Shown here: one piece after another, positions 38,972 to 48,253 of the stretch
Layout: each line of letters opens with the position of its first letter
How positions within the stretch are numbered: position 1 is the stretch's first letter
Assembly: GCA_963783095.1 (NCBI GenBank)
Contig: CAWAMR010000013.1
Coordinates: 62,001-126,000, forward strand
Reading direction: 5' to 3'
Source: CAWAMR01 sp963783095
Lineage (GTDB): Bacteria; Planctomycetota; Planctomycetia; Gemmatales; Gemmataceae
Length of the DNA stretch: 64,000 nt
Made by a program: the position numbers and the translations under genes
The notes under the pieces: model-generated
Told to the model about the DNA's origin: nothing
Database searches by the model: none
What the model saw: only the letters and a program-made list of their open reading frames with translations

Positions 38972-40503
38972 ATGATGAGTCGAAATCGTCGCGAGTTTCT
39001 CGAAGATGTAGGCAAAGGGATGCTGGTCGCCAGCGTCGGTGCGACCCTGGCAGGTGAACTGGGTCTGTCAACCGCTTCCGCTGCTGAGGGATCTGACCGT
39101 CTCACTTTCGGCGACCGCGAGCCTTTGGTGGGGCTGTTGCAGGACACTCCAACCAACAAACTGCTGCCGATCCTGGTGGACAAACTGAAAACCGGCACCA
39201 GCCTGAACGAACTGATCGCGGCTACAGCACTTGCGAACGCACGGACGTTCGGCGGGCAGAACTACGATGGTTTCCATGCCTTCATGGCATTGTTGCCCGC
39301 ACTCCAGATGAGCAGGGAACTCCCCGAAGATCGCCGGGCCTTACCCGTGCTCAAGGTCATTTACCGCAATTGCAGCTTTATGCAAAGCGTCGGCGGCAGC
39401 AAGCATGAGGTATTGCACCCCGTGCACGACGTAGCGAAGTTGCCGGCCGACCGCCCGGCAGGTGAAGTTCTCCAGCAAGCTTCTCGCAACAAAGACATGA
39501 AGACCGCAGAGAGTACATTTGCAGCGATTTCCAAAGGATCGCCGTCGGATGCCTTCAACGAGCTTCAGTACATCGTTCAAGACGAGACCAATGTCCACCG
39601 TGTCGTGCTTGCCTGGCGATCGTGGGCGGTGCTCGACCTGATCGGCAAAGAAAACGCTTCTGCGGTTCTGCGCCAGTCGGTCCGCTTCTGTGCCGGAGGT
39701 CAGCACGGCGGGAATCGCGGTGTTCAGGCGATACTTCCGAAGATGCTCGAACAATACAAGCTGCTCGGCAAAACGGTCGGCACGCGCAAAGCGGACGACA
39801 AATGGATCGAAAAATTGTCCGATCAGGTATATCGGGCCAATCAAGCCCAAGCGTCCGAAGCGGTAGCGGCAGCGCTGGCCGACGGCATGTCACCGGAATC
39901 GGTCGGTGAAGCAATCTCCCTGGCAGCCAATCGGCTCGTGCTCTCCGATCGCGGCCGGCCGAAGCAGAACGGCCCCTCGAACAAGCCGGAAGGAAGCGTC
40001 CACGGCGATTCGGTCGGCGTTCATGCTTCCGATGCGGCCAACGCCTGGCGCAACATCGCGCGCGTCAGCAACACCCGCAACACCTTTGCGAGCTTGATCG
40101 TCGGAGCCTTCCACACTGCGGGTCAGACGGGCAATCAAGGTGAACCCTATCCTCCGCACAACCAGTTAGAGAAGATCAAGACCAAGGATGCCGAGACGCT
40201 TTTGCGCGACGCAGAAGCCGCAATCAAGGAAAAGGACCAGGCGCGGGTCGCCGCGATCGTCCATCATTACGGCTCGCTTGGTCTGCCGGAGCGCCCGTGT
40301 TCGACCTGATGTTGCGGTACGCAACAAGCGAAGATGGAGCCTTGCATGCCGAGAAGTATTACCGCACGGTCTGCGAAGAATTTGCCTCAATGCGGCCCGC
40401 CTTCAAGTGGCGGCAACTGGTAGCGCTGGCACGTGTAACCGCCAGCGAGTACGGCTACGCAGCTCCTGGCTATGCAGAGGCATGTAAACTATTGAAGGTG
40501 TGA
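38972..40503 (+). CDS. Tat-exported protein of unknown function (one frameshift)
   Basis: About 510 codons. The N-terminus MMSRNRREFLEDVGKGMLVA is a twin-arginine signal, with cleavage likely after STASA. The mature part is mainly alpha-helical: TPTNKLLPILVDKLKTGTSL, NELIAATALANARTFGGQNY, DGFHAFMALLPALQMSRELP, and later HASDAANAWRNIARVSNTRN and GAFHTAGQTGNQGEP. One frameshift near 40297 moves the last 65 residues (DLMLRYATSEDGALHAEKYY to EACKLLKV). Planctomycete homologues exist as 'hypothetical Tat' proteins, by recollection; no domain is assigned. Two start ATGs are adjacent (38972 and 38975). Confidence 0.78.
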
Positions 40504-40552
40504 TCTTTAGGGCGAATTGTGCCGTGATTACCGAAGGCAAGCGGGGTTCTCC

Positions 40553-40682
40553 TCGTTCCCACGGTCCTCCGTGGGAACGCACGCCCTGGCACGCTCTGCG
40601 TCGAGATCGATCACGCGATTGATCCCTATGATCGGCCTACCTCTGCGGGAACGCGACGCGGCGTTCCCACGGAGGACCGTGG
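40553..40682. repeat. Inverted repeat CGTTCCCACGGTCCTCCGTGG family
   Basis: CGTTCCCACGGTCCTCCGTGG at about 40553, itself a small palindrome, has its counterpart GCGTTCCCACGGAGGACCGTGG at about 40662-40682. The middle has GCCCTGGCACGCTCTGCGTC. It is followed directly by another palindrome. Confidence 0.7.
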
Positions 40683-40711
40683 TATCTGTTTAGCTCAAAC
40701 ATCTTTCTCGG

Positions 40712-40815
40712 CACGCAACGGCGAACCCCATGCGTAAGCTTGGGGGTGTCCACCGGCACGCATCTTTGCTGTCTCACCCCCAAGCTTACGCATGGGGTTC
40801 GCCGTTGCGTGTGCC
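40712..40815. repeat. 39-bp-arm inverted repeat beside IS1380
   Basis: GGCACGCAACGGCGAACCCC... at about 40712-40750 pairs with the complementary arm at about 40776-40815, with a loop near 26 bases. The outer end is 100 bases upstream of the IS1380 transposase ATG. It might mark the IS edge or be an independent palindrome. I see no matching copy to the right of the transposase. Confidence 0.75.
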
Positions 40816-40916
40816 TAACCCGAATTTCTCACCAATGCTCTTGCGCCAGGGCCTCTGATTTGGCATAAAGGTTGTGCCAACAACCACTTCATGCCAAACC
40901 AAGAGGATTCCTGGCG

Positions 40917-42354
40917 ATGACAGAGTGTATTCCAACTGCCTTCGGTTTCCAAGACCTCGGCTCTCGCGAAGTTGTCGCTGCTTTTGACGGCGGCAAGGTC
41001 AGCAGCGATGCCGGTGGCTTACTGCTTCGCGAAGTCGAGGACAAGTTTCGTTTCCTGGAGCAGTTCGCCCGTTGCTTCACCGATTATCGCGACGCCGACC
41101 TCGTCGAGCACCCGCTGCTCGATCTCGATCAAGCAGCGAGTCTTCGGCATCTGCCTGGGCTACGAGGATCTCAACGACCACGATCAACTGCGCCTCGACC
41201 CGCTGCTGGCCGTCCTGTCGGCAAGACCGATCCAGCCGGCGACGAGCGGGCTGCGCTGTCGCGACAAGGGCAAAGCCTTGGCCGGCAAGAGCACGCTCAA
41301 CCGCCTCGAACTCACCGCCAGTCGGCGACGACGAGGACAGCCGCTACAAGAAGATCGTCGCTCATATGGCAAGATCGAAAACTATCTCGTCGATGTCTTC
41401 GTGCAGCAGCATCCGGACGCCGCCGCAGCGCATCGTCCTCGACCTCGATGCCACCGACGATCCGATTCACGGCCATCAACTGGGCCGGTTCTTTCACGGT
41501 TACTACGACTGCGATTGTTATCTGCCGCTGTACATCTTCTGCGGCGATCATCCGCTGTGCGCTACCTTGCGGCCGAGCGACATCGACGCCTCGGCCGGCT
41601 CCTTGGTGTACATTCAGCGGATCGTGGCGGGCCTCCGAGAAAAGTGGCCCGGCGTGCAGATCGTGCTGCGCGGCGACAGCGGTTTTTGCCGCGACTATTT
41701 GATGAGTTGGTGCGAAGGCCAACGGCGTCGATTTCCTGTTCGGCCTGGCGAAAAACAAGCGTCTGCTGACGGATCCTCGGCCAGGAAATGCACGAGGCCA
41801 AGCAGCCGTTCGAGCAGACCCAGAAAGCGTCGCGCGTGTTCAAGGATTTCGAGTACCGCACGCACAAAAGTTGGAGCCGGGCACGCCGCGTGGTGGGCAA
41901 AGCCGAGCACTCTGGCAAAAGGGCCAACCCGCGTTTCGTCGTGACCTCGCTTGCGGCCGAGGCGTTCGACGCCAAAACGCTTTACGAGCAGGAGTACTGT
42001 GCTCGGGGCGAGATGGAGAACCGCATCAAGGAACAGCAATTGATGATGTTCGCCGACCGCACCAGTTGCGAGACAATGCGGGCCAATCAAGTGCGGCTGT
42101 ACATGTCGACGGTGGCGTACATCGTGATGCGGGCGCTGCGGGAGTTCGGACTGCAGGGGACGGAGATGGCCCAAGCGCAATGCAGCACGATCCGCGTGAA
42201 GTTGCTGAAACTCGGCGCGGTGATCCGGGTGACGGTTCGCCGCGTGGTGGTGTCGTTGTCGGAAGCATTCGCGTTCCGTGAAGTGTTCATGAAGGTTTGG
42301 CAGAACCTGCGTGATCTGGTGATGCCGATTCGGAGTGTTACTCCGAGCGGCTAG
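40917..42354 (+). mobile_element. IS1380-family DDE transposase (frameshifted)
   Basis: The ATG at 40917 gives MTECIPTAFGFQDLGSREVV then SSDAGGLLLREVEDKF, the standard IS1380 transposase start. The catalytic acids are visible: the first Asp in IVLDLDATDDPIHGHQ, the second in IVLRGDSGFCRDY and the Glu in RGEMENRIKEQQL (the Y-x-x-R-x-x-x-E-N-x-I-K-E signature of the IS4-like group). Frameshifts at about 41130, 41225, 41330, 41425 and 41720-41790 break the frame, so the gene is inactive as written, or the sequence is in error. The stop is at 42354. Terminal inverted repeats could not be identified with confidence on either side. Confidence 0.9.
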
Positions 42355-42697
42355 AGCAGGGCGCAGCGGTAATGTTGACGCCGGAAAAAATCGCGAAAGC
42401 GAGAGCGCTGAGGGTACGCACCGAGCGGAAAAGGCGGCAAAAATCGACGATTTTTAAGGGGAAAACGGGCGAAGACGGGTCGTTGCCGGATAGCAAAAAG
42501 CTTGTGGAGTACCAATCCAGTAGTCAATCATCTCCTGCAACGCTACCGTAAGCCCAGTCGGAAGGATGGCGAGCGGACTGGTGAGAAATGCGGGCTAAAC
42601 ACGTACGGATCGTGGGAACGAGGAAAGCCTCGTCGGGTGCGAGTTGGCAAGCTGATTTGGGAATCAACAACCGTGCTTCTTTTTTGAGGAATTTCTG
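42355..42697. other. Right flank of IS1380, no gene
   Basis: No credible coding frame. A small palindrome, AAAAATCGACGATTTTT, lies at 42439-42455 and may end the transposase transcript. From about 42540 to 42640 the sequence GAGCGGACTGG...CACGTACGGATCGTGGGAAC recalls the 3' end of a group II intron, but the pairing is poor. Confidence 0.45.
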
Positions 42698-42742
42698 GTA
42701 GGCTCATGGAGGAGGGGAAATCTCGAAAAAAAGAGAGCCTAC
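42698..42742 (+). promoter_or_regulatory. Leader hairpin enclosing the ribosome binding site
   Basis: GTAGGCTC (42698-42705) pairs with GAGCCTAC (42735-42742), with inner TCTC/GAGA pairing. The loop holds GGAGGAGGGG, which would be the Shine-Dalgarno region of the next gene, and the stem ends three bases before its ATG. The placement suggests translational control. Confidence 0.5.
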
Positions 42743-42745
42743 TTT

Positions 42746-43090
42746 ATGTTCAGACATTTCTTATTTGTTTATGCCGCACTTGCGTTCATCGCTATCCAAG
42801 GTAACGCTGCTCCGGCCCCGCCTGAGCGCACTGACAAGGAAGAAATCGACTTCGATTACTGTGCAGCGATAAAGATAAAACTCGACCGGGTAAAACTAAC
42901 GCGCGACGGCATAACTCTTGGAAGTGTCTGCGATAGAATTGACAATTTTATCGATTCACATGAGTCCTATACAACCACTGAACTTGGATTACTGGAGATT
43001 TGCAAGAAGGCTGATGGGAAGGCTCCCTGCCTCTTAAAAGATTATGCAACCTTCGAAATAACCTTGAAAAAAGCGACGAAGAAAAAATAA
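42746..43090 (+). CDS. Small secreted protein of unknown function
   Basis: 114 residues. The N-terminus MFRHFLFVYAALAFIAIQGN is a signal peptide, probably cut after NAA. The mature protein is charged (ERTDKEEIDFDYCAAIKIKL) with four cysteines and a lysine-rich tail (TLKKATKKK). No family is recognised. Its start is enclosed by a leader hairpin. Confidence 0.65.
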   Translation: MFRHFLFVYAALAFIAIQGNAAPAPPERTDKEEIDFDYCAAIKIKLDRVKLTRDGITLGSVCDRIDNFIDSHESYTTTELGLLEICKKADGKAPCLLKDYATFEITLKKATKKK

Positions 43091-43191
43091 ACCTCGAGCA
43101 ACTTGAGATCTGGATGAATCCGCTGCCGCGTACAGCGAGAAATCTCGCATTTTCAGACAAGTTCTGGAAGGGTAATAGAGGAGGGTAAATC

Positions 43192-43416
43192 ATGATCCTT
43201 ATCCAATTCCCCAATCGCGAAACCGAGATCAAAGGGCTGACGGTCTTGATGAGCCGGTTCTCCGGCAAGGTGCTGCGCGGCGGCCTCCACATCGTGCCAG
43301 AAGCAGCGTTGGAGGCACTGACGGCCGAGAAGATCCCCTATACCGTGAAGGGACCGGCGACTTATGAGCACGAAGTGGCGGCGCTTCGAGGTGATGCTGC
43401 CGCGACAATTCAATGA
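43192..43416 (+). CDS. Small conserved-looking protein, first of an overlapping pair
   Basis: 74 residues. The form ILIQFPNRETEIKGLTVLMS, RFSGKVLRGGLHIVPEAALE and ALTAEKIPYTVKGPATYEHE is a small protein seen, by recollection, next to a roughly 100-residue partner in planctomycetes. It overlaps the next gene by 53 bases in another frame. The ATG at 43192 follows GGAGGGTAAATC. Function is unknown. Confidence 0.72.
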   Translation: MILIQFPNRETEIKGLTVLMSRFSGKVLRGGLHIVPEAALEALTAEKIPYTVKGPATYEHEVAALRGDAAATIQ

Positions 43417-43684
43417 TGGCCGCGAAATGCCGCCCGAATGGATTACGCTTGCTGTATTGGAAATCGGGGACCGATTCGGCGCCGTCAGTTATGAAACGCA
43501 AATCATTGAAGGGCGTTGGCAGCAGGCTGGGGTGGTTTACCGCGATAACCTCGCTCGCATAGTTGTCGATGTGCCAGACAGGAAGGAAAATCGTACCTGG
43601 ATGAAGGCGTTCAAGAAGCGTTGGAAAGAGAAACTTGAACAGTTGGAAATCTGGATGGTGAGTTATCGCATTGACATTGAATGA
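43364..43684 (+). CDS. Conserved-looking protein, second of an overlapping pair
   Basis: 106 residues. It reads FEVMLPRQFNDGREMPPEWI, AVLEIGDRFGAVSYETQIIE and GRWQQAGVVYRDNLARIVVD, then WMKAFKKRWKEKLEQLEIWM. The start within the upstream gene means translational coupling. Both lack membrane segments. The pair resembles a two-component unit such as a toxin-antitoxin or DNA-binding pair, but there is no evidence for any function. Confidence 0.75.
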   Translation: MSTKWRRFEVMLPRQFNDGREMPPEWITLAVLEIGDRFGAVSYETQIIEGRWQQAGVVYRDNLARIVVDVPDRKENRTWMKAFKKRWKEKLEQLEIWMVSYRIDIE

Positions 43685-43800
43685 TCGCTGAATCCCAGAA
43701 AGTGCCGACATGGGCGAGTTAAAGTCGCTTGATGAGGGAGCGCTCGTTGCAGTGGACTCCCGCAAGACATGGCGGACAGGGAGTTATTGCTGACTCTTAG

Positions 43801-44217
43801 GTGAAATCTTCTGGCCACCGACGTGAAAACTCCCGCACCAAGCGACGCCGACCGGGGTGCATCGTGGGCAAGCGATTCAGAATCGCCCTGACTATGTTGT
43901 GTGTTATCGTCTTTCTGCCCATTCTTATTCCCATTGCGCTGCTCGCACACACAATCTATTTACGCCAGCTTCGCGCGGCAGCAAGCAGGTTTCCGTGTGC
44001 GGTCTGCGGAACGATACTGGGTCGCGAATCCCTTGTACGGGCTGACGCCGAATGGGAGCTCTATCTGGCCGAGTTGCATCGCAGACATCCAGCAATAAAG
44101 TTTCGCATCATACGGAAGCTTCATGCCATCTGCACAATCTGTGGCACGAGATATCGATTTATGCACGAAAATCGCAGATTTGTGGTAAGTGGCGAAGTTG
44201 CGAACCGGGTTGTATGA
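43801..44217 (+). CDS. Membrane protein with C-terminal zinc-ribbon-like cysteines
   Basis: 138 residues from GTG 43801, or 117 from GTG 43864, which begins directly at the helix. One membrane segment is clear (LTMLCVIVFLPILIPIALLA). The C-terminal part has two CxxC pairs, CAVCGT and CTICGT, about 50 residues apart, which could bind zinc. No family is recognised. The next gene, rplC, starts 105 bases downstream. Confidence 0.6.
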   Translation: MKSSGHRRENSRTKRRRPGCIVGKRFRIALTMLCVIVFLPILIPIALLAHTIYLRQLRAAASRFPCAVCGTILGRESLVRADAEWELYLAELHRRHPAIKFRIIRKLHAICTICGTRYRFMHENRRFVVSGEVANRVV

Positions 44218-44322
44218 GGAACTCTAAATCGGAGGCATTTCGACTGGACGTTTCTGTCCTGCACCTTATAGTATCTTTTTGTCTCAACGATGCTCCCGAC
44301 GGGATTCTGAAGAGGTTTTGCC

Positions 44323-45063
44323 ATGCCGCTTGGTTTGATCGGTACGAAGATTGGGATGACGCAGGTCTTTGAGGCCGACGGGACTGCTGCTCCAGTAACA
44401 GTTTTACAATTGGGGCCTTGCCCGGTGTTGCAACTGCGTACTCCCGAACGCGATGGCTATAAAGCCGTTCAGATCGGCTACAAGGATAAATCCCGTACCC
44501 GCGCCACCATGTCCGAACGCGGCCACGTCTCCAACAGTCTGCAATCGAAACGGCGCAAAAGCTCGTGCTGGCCAAGACATACCGAAGAAAGCCGATTGCG
44601 AGCCGCAAAAGGTAGTGCGCGAGTTCCGCCTTGAAGGTGTTGCCGCGACTCTCGAAGTTGGCCAATTGTTGACTGTCAAGGAAGTGTTCCCACTCCTTAC
44701 AATCCAAAAAGAAGGCAAGGACATCCAGACATTCGGTGCAGTGGATGTCATCGGTACGACCAAGGGACGCGGCACCGCCGGCGTTATCAAACGTCACAAT
44801 TTCGGAGGTATGCCGGCAGCGCACGGTGCCAAGAAGGTTCACCGCGAACCGGGTTCAACGTCCTCGCTCGCCAGTAACCGAGGTAGTGGTCGGCCCAAGC
44901 GAGGAAGAAAACTCGCAGGACGCTACGGTGCCGAGCGCGTGACGATTCGCAACCTCGATATCGTAAAGGTCGATACCGAAAACAATCTATTATTGGTGCG
45001 CGGCCGGTTCCGGGTTATAATGGCGCTATAGTTCTTGTGCGTCCGACGAACAAGAAGGGATGA
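44323..45063 (+). CDS. rplC: 50S ribosomal protein L3 (two or more frameshifts)
   Basis: Starts MPLGLIGTKIGMTQVFEADG, the invariant L3 N-terminus. It continues VTVLQLGPCPVLQLRTPERD and AVQIGYKDKSRT, shifts near 44535, then ADCEPQKVVREFRLEGVAAT, GTTKGRGTAGVIKRHNFGGM, AAHGAKKVHREPGSTSSLAS and GRKLAGRYGAERVTIRNLDI. The plain frame stops at 45031, but a base shift near 45005 restores the proper L3 ending VPGYNGAIVLVRPTNKKG and a stop at 45061-45063. L3 binds 23S rRNA near the peptidyl transferase centre. The usual S10-operon neighbours (rpsJ, rplD, rplW, rplB) are absent. Confidence 0.93.
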
Positions 45064-45085
45064 TCCCTTCTCGCAAGATGCCAAA

Positions 45086-45123
45086 AATCGAGAGTGAAGG
45101 TCGAATTCAATTCACTCTCGATT
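45086..45123 (+). terminator. Hairpin after rplC
   Basis: AATCGAGAGTGAA (45086-45098) and TTCACTCTCGATT (45111-45123) are perfectly complementary over 13 bp. There is no long T-run, so it may be a weak or bidirectional terminator. It ends 39 bases before the Hsp70 ATG. Confidence 0.6.
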
Positions 45124-45161
45124 GCTGATTGCGCCGGGACTTTTGACCTGAGCCACTTCCC

Positions 45162-46721
45162 ATGGGCAAGATTGTCGGTATCGATCTCGGTACGACCTAT
45201 TCGGCCATCGCCACTCTGGACGATCGCGGCCAACCTATCACCCTACCCAATCGCGATGGAGATATGCTTATCCCATCGGCGGTGCTTCTGCTCGACGCTT
45301 TCAGTGCCGTCGTCGGGCAATCTGCGCTCGATGTAGCGCAGGAGACCCCCGATCGCGTTGCGACCATGATCAAACGCCGGATGGGTTTGGAAGATTTTGG
45401 GCGTGCGGTCGCGGGTAGAACTTTCCGTCCGGAAACCCTTTCTGCCATCATCCTGCGCAAGCTCGTTCAGGATGCCGAACATCGCATCGGTCCTGTCGAG
45501 AAAGCAGTCATCACCGTTCCGGCCTATTTTGACGAAACCCGCCGCAAGGCCACTCACGATGCGGGCCGAATCGCGGGCTTGGATGTTCTCGACATTCTCG
45601 ATGAACCCGGTGCCGCGGCACTGGCTTACGCCTATCAGCAAGGCGCTCCGACCTCCACCACGCCATTGACGGACAAACCCCAAACCATTCTCGTATACGA
45701 TTTGGGCGGCGGAACTTTCGACGTCACGCTCGTCAAGCTGACTCCGAAACGATTTCAGACTCTGGCCATCGAGGGTGATGTTCGGCTCGGCGGCAAGGAC
45801 TTCGACGATCGGATTATCGATCATGTCGCCGAGACATTCGCGGCGAAATACGGGGACGATCCGAGGACCGATGCGCAAACCCTGGCAACTCTGCACGCCG
45901 CGGCGGAACGGGCGAAACGTACTTTGAGCAAGGTTGATTCAACCAGTGTGACCTGTAACCATGCGGGCCGAAAACTCGTGGTACCGATCACTCGTCGCGA
46001 GTTTGAGACTCTTACGCGCGACCTGCTGACCCGAACCAGGCTCACCACGCAACAGGTGTTGCGGCAAGCGAATCTGGCGTGGGATCAAGTCGATCGAATC
46101 CTGCTTGTCGGAGGATCGACCCACATGCCGATGACTTCGGTAATGTTGCGCGATCTGACCGGAAAACCACCGGACAATTCTCTGGCGGTCAGTGAAGTGG
46201 TTGGCGCGGAGCGGCCATTCATGCCGGGATCCTGGCGGTGCGCAGCGGTGACGGCGCTCGACTACTCAAGGGCATTAGCCCGCATAGTCTGGCGGATGTC
46301 GTTGAAATAAGCGTCAACGCGCACAGTCTGGGTATCGAAGTGCGTTCGGAGCATGAACGCATCAACGATGTCTTGATCGCCAAGAATACTCAGTTGCCGG
46401 GGGCCGGGAGCCGGGTCTATCGGACGGTTTCGGATTGTCAGCCGAGGGTCCGCGTGCCGCGTTTTACAGGGGGAAGCGAAGCAGGCGGATGCCTGCATTC
46501 CGATCGGCGAATGCTGGATCGAAGGACTGCCTTCGAATTTGCCGAAAGGCTCGCCCGTACAGGTCCGATGCGGCGTCGCCAGCAACGGCCTGATCGACGT
46601 GATGGCCCTTGACATGACCAGCGGCCGAATGGCCCGAACGGAGATTCATCGGACGAGTGGGTTATCGGATGATGACATCGCCCGCGAAGCCGAATGGGTG
46701 CAGAGGTTGAAGATTCAGTGA
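45162..46721 (+). CDS. Short Hsp70/DnaK-like chaperone family protein (frameshifted)
   Basis: Starts MGKIVGIDLGTTYSAIATLD, the Hsp70 phosphate-1 motif. Other signatures are VITVPAYFDETRRKATHDAG, ILDEPGAAALAYAYQQ, ILVYDLGGGTFDVTLVKL and RILLVGGSTHMPMTSVMLRD. After a frameshift near 46205 the protein continues AIHAGILAVRSGDG, then a shortened substrate-binding part (EISVNAHSLGIEVRSEHERI, IAKNTQLPG), shifts again near 46465, and ends EWVQRLKIQ. At about 520 residues it is about 110 residues shorter than DnaK and lacks the C-terminal lid. No DnaJ or GrpE is nearby. Planctomycetes carry several such short paralogues. Confidence 0.9.
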
Positions 46722-46728
46722 GCGGAAT

Positions 46729-46843
46729 GTAGGGTAAGCGTCCCGCTTGCCGTAGGGTAAGCGTCCCGCTTGCCGTAGGGTAAGCGTCCCGCTTGCCGTA
46801 GGGTAAGCGTCCCGCTTGCCATAGGGTAAGCGTCCCGCTTGCC
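46729..46843. repeat. Five tandem 23-bp repeats
   Basis: Units at 46729, 46752, 46775, 46798 and 46821, each GTAGGGTAAGCGTCCCGCTTG plus CC (the fifth starts AT). Each unit contains AAGCG...CGCTT, so each can fold by itself. The array begins eight bases after the Hsp70 stop and ends 17 bases before the next start. Confidence 0.92.
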
Positions 46844-46860
46844 GAGGAGAGGAGAACGTC

Positions 46861-47037
46861 ATGGTATTTGCCGTTCAATGTCCGGAACCCAAGTGCCGGA
46901 AATATATGCTGGTCGAAGAAGAAGATCGTGGCAAGGTCGTTCAATGTCTGATCTGCAAGACGCCGATTCGCGTTGGTGGAACAAGTCCCACCGGCAATTC
47001 TTCTAACACGCAAAAGCCGGCAAATCCATCACGATAG
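46861..47037 (+). CDS. Small zinc-ribbon-like protein
   Basis: 58 residues, MVFAVQCPEPKCRKYMLVEE then EDRGKVVQCLICKTPIRVGG and a serine/asparagine-rich tail ending NPSR. The spacing C-x4-C ... C-x2-C with conserved hydrophobics suggests a zinc ribbon. A purine-rich GGAGAGGAGAACGTC precedes the ATG. It is 139 bases behind the Hsp70 gene, separated only by the 23-bp array, so cotranscription is likely. Confidence 0.65.
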   Translation: MVFAVQCPEPKCRKYMLVEEEDRGKVVQCLICKTPIRVGGTSPTGNSSNTQKPANPSR

Positions 47038-47109
47038 ATTCCTCTGGAGTGTGTCTCGATGTCGCCTGATGCGAAACAACTCAAATCATTGGACTATTGG
47101 CAGAAAAAA

Positions 47110-47309
47110 GACTTCCGCTTACTTCGTGCGCGGCTCTTTCCGATTCGCTGAAGAGACTTCCGCTTACTTCGTGCGCGGCTCTTTCCGATTCGCTGAAGAG
47201 ACTTCCGCTTACTTCGTGCGCGGCTCTTTCCGATTCGCTGAAGAGACTTCCGCTTACTTCGTGCGCGGCTCTTTCCGATTCGCTGAAGAGCCGCGCACGA
47301 AGTAAGCGG
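47110..47309. repeat. Palindrome with four tandem 45-bp copies of its left arm
   Basis: A 45-bp unit (GACTTCCGCTTACTTCGTGC, then GCGGCTCTTTCCGATTCGCT, then GAAGA) starts at 47110, 47155, 47200 and 47245, all exact. The complement CCGCGCACGAAGTAAGCGG follows at 47291-47309. The same element with one extra arm copy lies at 29377-29468. Nothing else is seen in 47038-47345. Confidence 0.9.
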
Positions 47310-47345
47310 TTGCGGGTAGATTTGTTTCTGCCGTTCGCGTTGCAG

Positions 47346-48179
47346 CTAATACCTGCATTTCACGGTCACGCGAACGGTCACTTCCAACTCATGCTGATAG
47401 GCAGGTGATGTCACTGTTGAGTTAATGGGGCTGCCGCCGAAACCCGATCGGGGTGATGTTCGTACCGGCGGTTGATAAGTTTCCGTAGTGGTGCCCTCGT
47501 GCTCGGTGATCGATGCAACTTCCTTGATTTCCACTCCCGCACCCTTGGCCAGCGCCTTGGCATGCCTCATGGCTTTTTGGACCGCTTGCGTCAACGCTTG
47601 TTCCCGAAAATCGCCGTCATCGCGGCGAAAGAGCGTCACGGCGATTCCCGATGATATCGAACGCGTTCCGAGATCGTCATCGACCACAGTTGAACTGCTC
47701 GGCACACCGACATCGACGAGGAGTTTTTCGATTTTCTCGATGGCCTCGGTCAGTTTCTCCATCTCCGAATCTCGAACGAGCAATGTTACTGCTTGCATCG
47801 CACTATACGTACTGCGTGCCTCCACAGCAGGTCCACCGCCGCCTCCGCCGCCTGGACCTCCGCCTATGCCTCCTCGACCCATTCTGGTCGTACTGAGCGA
47901 ACTGCTCAACGGGCCAACCGTGATTTTCAAATCCTTGATCTTCAAGGCCGCCAGTTTTTCATCCACTTCCTTGAATGTTTTCTGATTCGCCTTGCGGGCC
48001 TCATTCTGACTGGCATCGATGTTTCGGAGTCGAAATTGAATGCGGACTGCATCGGGCTGATATCGAACGGTTGCGGTAGCCGTGGTCGTGATGATGCGAT
48101 TCAGCGGCTCTTCAGACCGGGATGGGTTTGCATAAAACAATCCCAAAGCAAGACAGAGAGAGGAAATAGACCATCTCAT
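47346..48179 (-). CDS. SIMPL domain (DUF541) secreted protein
   Basis: 277 residues with a signal peptide (MRWSISSLCLALGLFYANPS). The SIMPL-domain pattern is clear: IITTTATATVRYQPDAVRIQ, EARKANQKTFKEVDEKLAAL, KIKDLKITVGPLSSS, AVTLLVRDSEMEKLTEAIEK, QAVQKAMRHAKALAKGAGVE and the C-terminal ELEVTVRVTVKCRY. A glycine-rich loop lies near residue 105. SIMPL proteins are periplasmic or membrane-associated with poorly known function. It follows the sigma54 activator by 75 bases on the same strand. Confidence 0.88.
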   Translation of the reverse strand: MRWSISSLCLALGLFYANPSRSEEPLNRIITTTATATVRYQPDAVRIQFRLRNIDASQNEARKANQKTFKEVDEKLAALKIKDLKITVGPLSSSLSTTRMGRGGIGGGPGGGGGGGPAVEARSTYSAMQAVTLLVRDSEMEKLTEAIEKIEKLLVDVGVPSSSTVVDDDLGTRSISSGIAVTLFRRDDGDFREQALTQAVQKAMRHAKALAKGAGVEIKEVASITEHEGTTTETYQPPVRTSPRSGFGGSPINSTVTSPAYQHELEVTVRVTVKCRY

Positions 48180-48253
48180 GAGGAACTCCGGGTAGCTGGA
48201 AACCGGGCGGAAAAGGTCGCGCGATCAGGCAAGGAGTCGACATCGGCTCTCGT

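Noticed and set aside
40712..42354. The palindrome at 40712-40815 as the left terminal repeat of the IS1380 element.
   Set aside because: No matching sequence is found to the right of the transposase, and the palindrome is self-complementary like the other dispersed elements, not a single-arm terminus.
42540..42640. Sequence resembling domain V/VI at the 3' end of a group II intron.
   Set aside because: The catalytic-triad region pairs poorly (two mismatches in the lower stem), no reverse transcriptase is present, and the rest of the intron cannot be seen. A covariance-model scan would be needed.
47110..47309. Regular 45-bp tandem repeats that might be a CRISPR array.
   Set aside because: There are no unique spacers between copies, the units are contiguous and no cas genes are present in the window.
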